DNA from: Brasenia schreberi
Lineage: Eukaryota; Streptophyta; Magnoliopsida; Nymphaeales; Cabombaceae
Reading direction: 5' to 3'
NCBI GenBank assembly: GCA_036023115.1
Contig: JAYKKT010000074.1
Coordinates: 7,766,001-7,830,000, forward strand
DNA: 64,000 nucleotides
A program made the translations under genes and the position numbers. A model generated the notes under the pieces. The model did not search any database, was not told the origin of the DNA, and was given only the letters and a program-made list of their open reading frames with translations. This document shows positions 10,485 to 19,064 of this stretch, in pieces (position 1 is the stretch's first letter; the number at the start of each line of letters is the position of its first letter).

Positions 10485-12481
10485 TTATCTCACCTGTGAA
10501 AAGGTCCGTGCATCTCTACCTCTGCTTTCATCAGGCTTCCAAACAGGAGGGGCAGTATATACCTGAGAAATCATGCCAGTGACTTGGCTTATGCTTGGTC
10601 TTCGTTCCAGTGGATGATCCGTGCACATGAGGGCGATGCCTATCACTTGTCTTACCTGCTCGCACGTAGCAATCGTCTTCTTCATCCTCTCATCCATCAC
10701 CCTCTTGGTGTGACCAGGGAAATTTATCCGCATCCATTTCACCAATTCGGACTCTCCCTGTTCAAAATCTTCTCTTCCTCGTCTGTTTGATATCAATTCC
10801 AACACGAACACCCCCAACTTGTAACTCCCTGTTGACCATAAATTCATGCAAGCTTAAGATATAGGCATGATGTGCTCTCCATTTAGCAGTTGAGAGATTG
10901 AATGTAGGCATTAACTTCCGTTAGAAAGAGATAAGAAAGCTGAGGTTAGCAAACTCCTTTCACTTAAACACCGGTCCGGCTATCGATCTCGACACCTCTC
11001 ATAATGGAAACGACCCCCATGCAAAAGCAACACTTGATCTCGCATTATAATGGTTTTATGTATCAGATCAAACAGCAAATGTAGCAAACATGAAAAATAA
11101 TGACAGAGAAAAAGCAAGGGGTATATAATTGTAGCATGATTTGAACGTCTTAAAATTGATTGGTGTAATCTTGTGAAGAGCTTTAAATTGTCTTTTAATT
11201 GAGAAAGTTTGACTTACTTTTGTATGCATTGACTTGATTCTCGACTTTCAGCCTATAAAGACAGGGCCCTCGGTTGGTGCTCATGATCACACTACTGAGT
11301 CTGAGATCGAATCCAACTGTTGGACATTGATCTTCTAAATAGCACAAAGCATTAGCTATTCCAATAGCGACTTTCAGCCTCTGGTGCCACGACGGTCCCT
11401 CATTGTTCCCTTGTGTTAGCCATTCTTCAACACTCGAATTTCCCAACCATTCCTTCACTACTGCTCTCAACCCTCTCCGGTCACACCAACCCAACACACG
11501 AACGATGTTTGCGTGTCTCACTTGAACCAGCGTTCTCGCCTCTTCCACAAAAGCCTTCCTCTCTTCCCTGCTGAATCTCTCTCTGCGAACTTCTACTGCT
11601 ACTTCTCTTCGATCCCTCAACACTCCCTTGTATATTTCATATTTCCCACTCTTTCCCATAGCATTCTTACCAGCAAATCCCTTAGTTGCGGCAACGATCA
11701 TTGCTGGCGTAAACCTGTAAGGAAACCGCCTGCGCAAGAATGCAGGTAGAAAATCAGGCCTTCTGAGAAACAAAATCTCCAGAACAGCAAGTACTATCAC
11801 TGCCACAACAAGAAACCCGACGAAAGCCACCATTGAACCAGATGGAAATCCAGTAGATTCACTCGATAGACCGGATTGTAAGAAGGAAGAGGAGTTGAAG
11901 CGTTTGAAGAATCCCGTTGTGGGCACTTTGCCGGAGAAATGATTGTAAGAGAGGTCTAGAGTGGTGAGATTGGTAAGAAGGGAGATGTTATGAATTGGGA
12001 GGTAGCCCATGAAATTGTTGTGGCTGAGATCGAGGGTTTGGATCTGTTGGCACTGAAGGACTCTGCTAGGGAATGAACCTTTTAGATTGTTGCTTGAGAG
12101 ATTGATGGTGGTGACTGTCAATGGGCAGAATCGCCAGAAAGAAGAGAAGGAGAGGTACAGTGGCGCCACATCGGGGCGCGACGGAAGATTGATCTCGGAA
12201 AAGATCCCGTTGCAGTCGGAGTTGCGCGACTCATTGCAAAGGTAGCTTGCTACCACCATTGATTGATAGATGTCCACAAGGTCCTTGTAAGAGAAATTAG
12301 GGAGTTTGCAGTATCTGAGAACCGGGTCTTCCTTGCAGTTGCTTGTGATGGTTACATTGAAGTCTAGGGGAGGTGCCTTGGCAATGTCATCTAAGACGGA
12401 AGAAGAGAAGGATAGCAGGACAAAGCATGAGCTAATGGCGCAAAACAGAAGGAGAAACACAGTTGCAGAAGTTCTCTTCAT
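10485..12481 (-). CDS. LRR receptor-like pseudokinase (two exons)
   Basis: Exon 1 is 12481-11218, exon 2 is 10828-10485, and the intron is 11217-10829 (GTAAGT donor, CAACAG acceptor, phase 1). The join gives a 535-residue membrane protein. Visible parts are a signal peptide (1-29), a cysteine-containing N-terminal region (about 49-119), about three leucine-rich repeats (121-186), a membrane segment (216-238) and a kinase-like domain (257-535). The kinase lacks essential residues. The ATP-binding lysine of the VAVK motif is Glu297, the HRD motif reads GFD (390-392), and there is no DFG. After residue 411 the chain runs within about 15 residues into the helix-F segment (YKLGVFVLELIS), so the activation loop and APE motif are missing. 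It is probably a signalling scaffold or co-receptor without catalysis. Intact frames across both exons argue for a maintained gene. The LRR-RLK subfamily is not determined. Confidence 0.8.
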
Positions 12482-12651
12482 GGCGAGAGAGATAAAGATC
12501 AGAGAGAGGGGCAGTTACTAGAACCTCTAGCCTTAAGATTGACAAACTGACGGTTACCCGACGGTTACAATTAGCGACAACGGGTCGGATCTCTCTTCTA
12601 TCCAGCAACAGGAATCAGATCCAAACTTTGTCATGTGAAGGCCACACCACA
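12482..12651. promoter_or_regulatory. Presumed promoter/5' UTR of the receptor-like pseudokinase
   Basis: This is short sequence between the start codon of the minus-strand receptor gene and the nearest repeat (a MITE at 12652). No clear TATA box was identified. It is called from position only. Confidence 0.25.
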
Positions 12652-13087
12652 CAGGGATGGCAATCATGCCCCGCCCAATGGGTACTCGCTTCGACTTGTC
12701 CCGTATGGGGGGTTTCCAGGACCCCAAAACCCACTCCGGGGTGGAGTGGGGCGTGAAGGATATTCAGTAGACTCGAATATATATAATATATACATATTAG
12801 TATTTATTTATATAAAATATATGTTTATTATAAGTATTTTATATGTTTATGTGTATAAATATAAATAAGATTTTGTATAATAATATAAAATATCATAAAT
12901 AAATTTATATTTCATGTTAAATATATATTACATGACCTTTTAACCTGGGGGAGTAGGGCCGGGTGGATCCAATTCAGTGCAGGACAGTACGGGTCTGATT
13001 CTCCAAGACCTGGGGGACTGAGCGGGGCGTAGAGGGTGGGTGTTGGTGCGAGTTGAGTGAAAACCAGCCCTCTTGCTATTCCTACAC
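12652..13087. mobile_element. hAT-type MITE
   Basis: The left end reads CAGGGATGGCAATC and the reverse complement of the right end reads TAGGAATAGCAAGAG, a degenerate terminal inverted repeat of a common plant hAT MITE type. The GC-rich ends (GTGGAGTGGGGCG and CTGAGCGGGGCG) flank an AT-rich core. Flanking bases share only ACACC, so the 8-bp duplication is decayed. Confidence 0.5.
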
Positions 13088-13582
13088 CTACGTCGAGAGG
13101 TTTTTTTTTTTGAAAATGACCCAGAATTGTTGACATTAGCAGCAGATCCATGTTGTGGTGCTCCACTTAAATTGTGAAAATGTGTATCTTCTTATTAATT
13201 TAGAAAAAAAACTGAAACAAATTTTTAAAGCCCGTTTCATCCAAACCTTTAATTTGTCATACTCGAAACAAATTTTTGGATTTTCTAACTTGTTTCATTC
13301 AAATCTTTTATAAATCAAATTTCAACCATATATTATCAAAGATAGATTTTTTTAGATTTACTAACACCTAAATATACTAGAAAATCAAAATAAAGCTTAA
13401 ATGATAAATGGTTGAATTTTGAATTTATAAAGTAAAAAGTATTTGTGTTAATAGAGTACACCTACAAAAAAATACATATATTATTTTTAAAATTTTAATT
13501 TTAATTATTCATCATCAAAGATGAACGATTGAAATTTATTTAGATTTGTTAACACTCAAAGTGTTCTAATATATACCTTTAT

Positions 13583-13784
13583 AGAGAGAGAGAACTGATA
13601 TATGCTATTATCTTATAGGTGTTAGTAAATTCAAGCAAATCTCAATCATTCATCTATTATTAATATTTAAAACTTTAAAAGCAAAAGTATCAATATAAAT
13701 AAAGTATACCTGTAAAAAGTATGTTTGTACTTGGGTTGAGATTTGTTTCAATTTGTTAACACCTAACATTACTAACATATATCA

Positions 13785-13800
<16 letters not shown>
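13583..13800. mobile_element. MITE with about 66-bp inverted arms, ends in GA/CT runs
   Basis: The arm at 13583-13648 (AGAGAGAGAGAACTGATATATG to CAAATCTCAATC) is repeated in reverse complement at 13733-13800, with mostly single-base differences. The outer ends are GA on the left and CT on the right. The right side runs directly into a (CT)n(AT)n microsatellite. Related single arms occur near 13357-13380 and 42630-42700. Confidence 0.6.

Positions 13801-13865
<65 letters not shown>
13788..13865. repeat. Compound microsatellite (CT)n(AT)n
   Basis: Uninterrupted CT dinucleotides run to about 13824, then AT dinucleotides to 13865. It adjoins the CT end of the inverted-arm MITE. Confidence 0.95.
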
Positions 13866-13866
<1 letters not shown>

Positions 13867-14351
13867 CAACTCCACCACTTTGGGTATATTTTTTAAACTT
13901 GAACCAGAAGAAACCTGACTGGCTCAATTGAGTAGGATGTGCGGTTCTTATTGAGTAGGATAAGCACACCTTCTTTGTGCTACCTTCAGCTGCTTCAATC
14001 ATCGGCAACCATCTTACACTACTTTTCTATCCATTTTTTACCAGTCAAAACTTTTATCACCATGAAAACTATCTTAAAAACTTATATATATATATATATA
14101 AATAATTTTATGGTTTTAATTATGGTGACAACGGATCAAGGTCTTGATAGATGTAGGGCCTGACGGCAAATGATTGAAGCGGAAGCAGAAGAATGTAGCG
14201 AAACATGTTGGCCTTGTGCTGAACATAGAATTCAGCCAAACTCAACCTACCAAAACCATTACGTTTGGTTCAATTCAATTGCTAATACGGTTCAGTTTGA
14301 TTTCTGTTTTTGAACTCAAGAAACAATATGGTTTGCAGTTCATTCATGTAG
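13866..14351. other. Intergenic, no gene seen
   Basis: AT-rich with a short (TA)n at 14083-14100. Open frames are short and without motifs. Confidence 0.5.
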
Positions 14352-14594
14352 TTAGGGCTGTGCATCGGTAGGTTCTATCTAATAACCGAACCGAACCTAA
14401 ACAACCAAACCCGATTTTTCTTTAGATTTGAAAACCTAACCCAAACCGATGTTATTCGGTTTACCAAATTCTCTCTCTGTATATATAGGTATGTGTATAC
14501 ATATATGTGTGCATATATGTATGTATATATATACACACTACACACTATACATGTACACGTTATATATATCCATATATATACACATATACCTATA

Positions 14595-14687
<93 letters not shown>

Positions 14688-14855
14688 TTATATTTATATA
14701 TGTGTGCGTATTTTCAAACCATGAAAACCGAGCTGAACCTATAAACTCAGTTTTTTTTAAAATCCTAATTGAAACAGAGCCAAATTTCACTAAAACAGAA
14801 TCAAAATAGAAATTTGGTTCGATTATTCGGTTATACCCGAATAATTCTCAGCACT
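14352..14855. mobile_element. hAT-type MITE interrupted by long (TA)n
   Basis: The left end is TAGGGCTGTGCATCGG and the reverse complement of the right end is TAGTGCTGAGAATTATTCGG. Flanks share TGTAGT (6 of 8 bases), consistent with a decayed 8-bp duplication. The arms hold AACCGAACCGAAC-like motifs, and the centre is a (TA)n run of about 85 bases (14598-14682). Confidence 0.55.
14598..14682. repeat. (TA)n microsatellite
   Basis: An almost pure TA repeat of about 42 units in the centre of the 14352-14855 MITE. Its length is likely to vary between individuals. Confidence 0.95.
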
Positions 14856-15112
14856 AGGTGTAGTACTTCATCATTTATGTAGAAACTTTATCACTTATAT
14901 TCTTAAACTTTATTCCTTTTGGATTCGAGTTCGATCTGTTCCAAACTTCTTAGGGCCCTTATGTTGGACCCAATTACTTTATGGCAGAGGAGAGATGAGA
15001 AGGGAGAAAGATGACAAAGAAAACAAAAGATTGCAAGAAGGCAAACGGCTATCTCTCTGTCCTTCACATTTTCAAGATTCTTGATATCGTTTACAGAACT
15101 TAGACAATAGCC

Positions 15113-15213
15113 CACGGCCAGTAGCCATTGGAAGTTATCTTCGTGGCAGGGGTTCGACTCCGGTTGGGTACCACGGCTTCGGCCTCCCGTTTGTAACAAT
15201 AAAGAAAGAAAAT
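15113..15213 (+). repeat. SINE-like unit upstream of CYP89A
   Basis: It contains the B-box-like GGGGTTCGACTCCGG (about 15159), GGCTTCGGCCTCCCG and the tail GTTTGTAACAATAAAGAAAG. Its last 33 bases (15181-15213) closely match 15658-15690 inside the CYP89A reading frame. Confidence 0.5.
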
Positions 15214-15257
15214 GGCAGGGAAGGGACTCCGTTCATGCAGTCACAACCAGTCGATTG

Positions 15258-15404
15258 TCCATCGCGTTTCGCGTGAAGTCACTGCCAACGTCATCCCCTT
15301 TCTTCCACTATAGATATCTCAGAAATACATCCATCGCGTTTCGCGTGAAGTCACTGCCAACGTCATCCTCATTTTCTTCCACAATAGATATCTCAGATAA
15401 ATAC
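15258..15404 (+). repeat. 72-75 bp tandem duplication upstream of CYP89A
   Basis: Two adjacent copies, 15258-15329 and 15330-15404, share 'tccatcgcgtttcgcgtgaa', then 'gtcactgccaacgtcatcc' and 'tagatatctcaga', with a few substitutions and short indels. They lie 190-340 bp upstream of the CYP89A start codon, in the probable promoter or 5' UTR. Confidence 0.85.
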
Positions 15405-15594
15405 CACCAAATGTCAAAGACGTTTTTTAGAATCAATGAAAGTTTTGAGATACGATATCTCACGAAAATAAGTTGGTTAGATATCTTTCTTTTTTCTTTT
15501 TGAATATTTAGTGCCAGAATATAATATTTCCCATAATCCTCTCCTCCCTGCCTTATCTGGGGACGACGAGGGAAACGTGCAACCAGGAGACGCC

Positions 15595-17151
15595 ATGGAA
15601 GCGTGGGTCCTCCTTCTCACGCTCTTCGTCATCACAGTCTCCTTCCTCTTCTTGATTGGCCTCCCGTCCGTAACAATAAAGAAGAAGAAGGGGGAGAACC
15701 GGCACCCACTTCCACCGGGTCCAAAGGGCCTCCCCATCATCGGCAACATCCACCAATTAGGCATCCGATTCAGTGAGCTAGAACCCTTCTTCCGCAGATT
15801 TCACGCCCAATATGGTCCGGTCTTCCGCGTATCTTTTGGCCGTCGCCCCGCCATCTTCATCGCTACGCGGGACCTCGCCCATCAAGCCCTAATCCAGGGG
15901 GGCGCCACCTTCGCCGGTCGCCCTCCTGCCGCCGACTTCGCCCGCATAATCAACAGCAACCAACACAACATCAGCTCCTCCGACTACGGGCCCCTCTGGC
16001 GCCTCCTTCGGCGAACCCTCATCGCCGAGACCCTCAACCCTGCTCGCACCAAGTCCTTCTCCGACGGCCGGAAATGGGTCCTCTCCCTCCTCATCACCAG
16101 ACTCAAAACCGGAGCCGATCGCGACGATGGTGTAGTCACGCCGATGGCGATCTTTCAGCACGCCATGTTCTGCTTGCTTCTATACATGTGCTTCGGCCAG
16201 AGACTCGATCACGACGCCGTCAAGAAGGTGGAAACGGCTTTACGCAATTTGCTTCTTAGCTTCGGCCGATTCAACATCTTGGGCATCTTCCCCAGGCTCA
16301 GCAAGCTCTTCCTCCGCCAAAGATGGCGCGAGTTGCTGGAACTCCGTCGTAGCCAAGAAGAGATCATTCTGCCGCTGATTCTTGCCCGCAAGGCCATTGA
16401 CGATGATAAATCTCGTTTCTGCTACGTGGACTCTCTCCTCTCTCTGCATCTTCCAGATGAAGGAGGAAGAAAGCTTAATGATGGAGAACTGGTGTCTCTC
16501 TGCAGCGAGTTCCTCAATGGCGGAACCGATACCACGTCGACGACGCTTCAGTGGGTGATGGCTAATCTGGTCAAGTATCCTCACATCCAAGCCAAGCTCC
16601 ACGAAGAGATCCTTAGCCATGCCGCCGCCGGCAGTCACGGAGAAATAAGCGAGGAGGACGTCGGAGATATGCCCTATCTGAAAGCCGTGATCTTGGAAAC
16701 GTTGCGGCGGCACCCGCCGGGGCACTTTGTGCTTCCGCACGCGGTGACAGAGGAAGAGGCAACCCTGGGAGGCTTCAAGATACCAAAAAATGCGACTATG
16801 AACTTCATGGTGGCTCACATGGCGTTGGACGAAAAAGTCTGGAAGGATCCGTTAGAGTTCAGGCCAGAAAGGTTTCTCGCCGGCGGGGAGGGAGAGGATG
16901 TGGATATCACAGGGAGTAGGGAGATCAAGATGATGCCGTTCGGTGCAGGGAGGAGGATATGTCCCGGCATGGGCTTGGCAATGCTGCACCTGCAGTATTT
17001 TGTGGCCAACTTGGTTCAGGAGTTCGAGTGGCTGGGCGTGGATGGCCACGAGGTGGACTTGGCCGAGAAGCAGGAGTTCACCGTGGTGATGAAGAACCCA
17101 CTCACAGCACGGGTTCGACCCAGGCAGGCATCAAGGGTTATGGCTAATTAG
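15595..17151 (+). CDS. CYP89A: Cytochrome P450, CYP89A family (intronless)
   Basis: 518 residues from the ATG at 15595. This start was chosen over the in-frame ATG at 15511 because MEAWVLLLTLFV begins the usual ER-membrane anchor directly. It is a haem monooxygenase of the ER surface. Visible motifs are the membrane anchor (about 3-22), a basic linker, the proline hinge PPGP (40-43), the I-helix oxygen-binding GGTDTT (309-314), the K-helix ETLR (368-371), RPERF (423-427) and the haem loop PFGAGRRICPG (448-458) with Cys456 as iron ligand. FSELEP, SSNQHNI-like wording and EIKMMPFG-GRRICPG are characteristic of CYP89A. The single uninterrupted frame is typical of the family. The Arabidopsis member CYP89A9 acts in chlorophyll breakdown; the substrate here is unknown. 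The linker (residues 22-33) is encoded by sequence resembling a SINE tail. Confidence 0.93.
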   Translation: MEAWVLLLTLFVITVSFLFLIGLPSVTIKKKKGENRHPLPPGPKGLPIIGNIHQLGIRFSELEPFFRRFHAQYGPVFRVSFGRRPAIFIATRDLAHQALIQGGATFAGRPPAADFARIINSNQHNISSSDYGPLWRLLRRTLIAETLNPARTKSFSDGRKWVLSLLITRLKTGADRDDGVVTPMAIFQHAMFCLLLYMCFGQRLDHDAVKKVETALRNLLLSFGRFNILGIFPRLSKLFLRQRWRELLELRRSQEEIILPLILARKAIDDDKSRFCYVDSLLSLHLPDEGGRKLNDGELVSLCSEFLNGGTDTTSTTLQWVMANLVKYPHIQAKLHEEILSHAAAGSHGEISEEDVGDMPYLKAVILETLRRHPPGHFVLPHAVTEEEATLGGFKIPKNATMNFMVAHMALDEKVWKDPLEFRPERFLAGGEGEDVDITGSREIKMMPFGAGRRICPGMGLAMLHLQYFVANLVQEFEWLGVDGHEVDLAEKQEFTVVMKNPLTARVRPRQASRVMAN

Positions 17152-17236
17152 TTAGAATATTAGCAAAATGTGTATTATATCGTCTACAATGCTCATATGC
17201 TGTTTTAGGAGCAATATAATATAATGTATAGGATTC

Positions 17237-17242
17237 AATAAA
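17237..17242 (+). terminator. Poly(A) signal of CYP89A
   Basis: A canonical AATAAA lies 86 bases after the CYP89A stop codon, followed by AT-rich sequence. Confidence 0.5.
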
Positions 17243-18160
17243 ACAATATATTTGCAACTTGAGAGTTATTCTATTCTTGAGTATTATTTATTGTTCAGCT
17301 GGAACCCACTGTCTTATATGGTCTCTCCTTCTTGACCTTTCACCTCTATACGACTAGCTGGGAGGGTGAGATTAGCTGCTAGTGGCTACGTCTCTCTGTC
17401 TAGCTCACCGCATGAACTGGGTTATTAGATCGTGAGATTAGCTACTAGTGACTTAGAACCAACTCAACTTGGTGAGTCCAGTCTAAACAAGACCCATTTA
17501 AGATCCAAAACAAAGATAAGTTATACTTAACTTTATTCTGATAATTATTTTATTAACTTTATTCTGAATATTATTTTATATGTACACGAAATCGCCGGGT
17601 AGTGCTTGCTCTGCGCACCTTGAGAATCGAGCCCACTGACTTTCGATACAAAAGTTATGATAGTTGGCTCCTCCTGTAATGTTCTATGTTTATTTATTAA
17701 CCTTACTTTGACAAGAAGCAAGCCAAATGAGATGCACAAGGAACCAACAGGCTCTCCTGGGTCAAGAGGTCGATTCGGAAGAACCTAGATGTGGGTCTTC
17801 ATTTGCATTAATTAGAAAACTAAGGTTGTAGCTGGTAGATATGATTTCATTGTCATACTAATTTCTACCAAAGATTATGAGGGACAGGCACATGCATGCG
17901 CACGCACATGTGTGTAGGGGAAGTTGGATATGCAAAAATAAGCAATGGTGTGCAATGGCACATTCTGCTACCTCCCGCTGTATTAACCGTCCGACGCTGC
18001 CTTCAAGAAGCTTCCTCTACTTCTTCTGTTCCTCGTGGCAACATTTTGTGCCGATCATAATGGTGGTGGCCACCACCTTCAAAGTGGTGGTGTACCTATA
18101 TATATATAATTAGAGAGGGATTGATTGGATGATGGTGGGTGCAGTGAGTTAAGCCAAGGG
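17243..18160. other. Intergenic, no gene seen
   Basis: No open frame with a recognisable product. The repeated phrase 'gagattagctgctagtg/gagattagctactagtg' (about 17367 and 17431) hints at a small old duplication. Confidence 0.5.
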
Positions 18161-18162
18161 TG

Positions 18163-18166
18163 ATAT

Positions 18167-18216
<50 letters not shown>
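18163..18216. repeat. (AT)n microsatellite
   Basis: An AT dinucleotide run with one interruption, directly before the first copy of the 215-bp tandem duplication. Confidence 0.95.
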
Positions 18217-18220
<4 letters not shown>

Positions 18221-18640
18221 GAGAAGAAAAGAGAAAGTGAGAGATGTGAGACACCTTGTTAGATGTTTGAAAGTACGGATGATACCGATGGACTTGCTCT
18301 TCATTATCCATATCAAGTTTGAGTCATTTAATACACATAAATGCATTATAGATTTTTTTATCACGGTTTTTTATTTCTTATTGATTATAAAAACAATGAT
18401 GATGATCAAAAATATTGTCTATATATATATATAAAGAGAAGAAAAGAGAAAGTGAGAAATGTGAGACACCTTGTTAGATGTTTGAAAGTACGGATGATAC
18501 CGATGGACTTGCTCTTCATTATCCATATCAAGTTTGAGTCATTTAATACACATAAATGCATTATAGATTTTTTTATCACGGTTTTTTATTTCTTATTGAT
18601 TATAAAAACAATGATGATGATCAAAAATACTGTCTACTAA
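18216..18640 (+). repeat. 215-bp tandem duplication, nearly identical copies
   Basis: The copies start at 18221 and 18436 (GAGAAGAAAAGAGAAAGTGAG), giving a period of 215 bases. I see only two or three substitutions between them (for example GAGAGATG versus GAGAAATG and ATTGTCT versus ACTGTCT). An AT microsatellite begins each copy and a (CT)n(AT)n tract ends the second. No coding content was recognised. Confidence 0.9.

Positions 18641-18702
<62 letters not shown>
18641..18702. repeat. Compound microsatellite (CT)n(AT)n
   Basis: CT dinucleotides to 18666, then AT dinucleotides to 18702, immediately after the 215-bp duplication. Confidence 0.95.
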
Positions 18703-18704
<2 letters not shown>

Positions 18705-19064
18705 AACCTTATTAGGATAAGCTTGGGCTTAGAACTGAGTGACAAATCGAGTCTGCTTTGAGACCCAATCACTCAGCTTGAGCTTAGAAGAGGTTGAACC
18801 TTGTCTCCCTCTAGTTTTGAGTTCTTCATCTGCAAGCCGACGTCGTTCTTTAACAATTAAGCGGGTCCTGTTTGCATTCTCCATCGACCTTTTAGCTCTT
18901 ATTGAAGTTCCACTGCTGTGCTCTTTCAGAAGTACCATGGCTGATAGTGCATTATGTTTCGTATACAGTAGGTTCTCAATTACCTGTATACAAATTAAGC
19001 GGAGATTCCCCTTAGTGTGAATATTTGATTGTTTTACATTAAGCTATATCATTTAGTCTATAAA

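Noticed and set aside
14493..14809. Open frames of alternating Tyr-Ile residues
   Set aside because: They are translations of (TA)n microsatellites. The same applies at 62002-62295 and 63718-63915.
15511..15594. 28-codon N-terminal extension of the CYP89A frame
   Set aside because: The extension precedes the membrane anchor, has no family counterpart, and the internal ATG at 15595 gives the normal P450 N-terminus.
15477..17049. Minus-strand open frames opposite CYP89A
   Set aside because: They are antisense shadows of the GC-richer P450 coding sequence, with no motifs of their own.
18341..18640. 99-residue frame repeated in the 215-bp duplication
   Set aside because: It is a low-complexity Ile/Phe/Met-rich frame created by the tandem repeat, with no start context, motif or gene structure.
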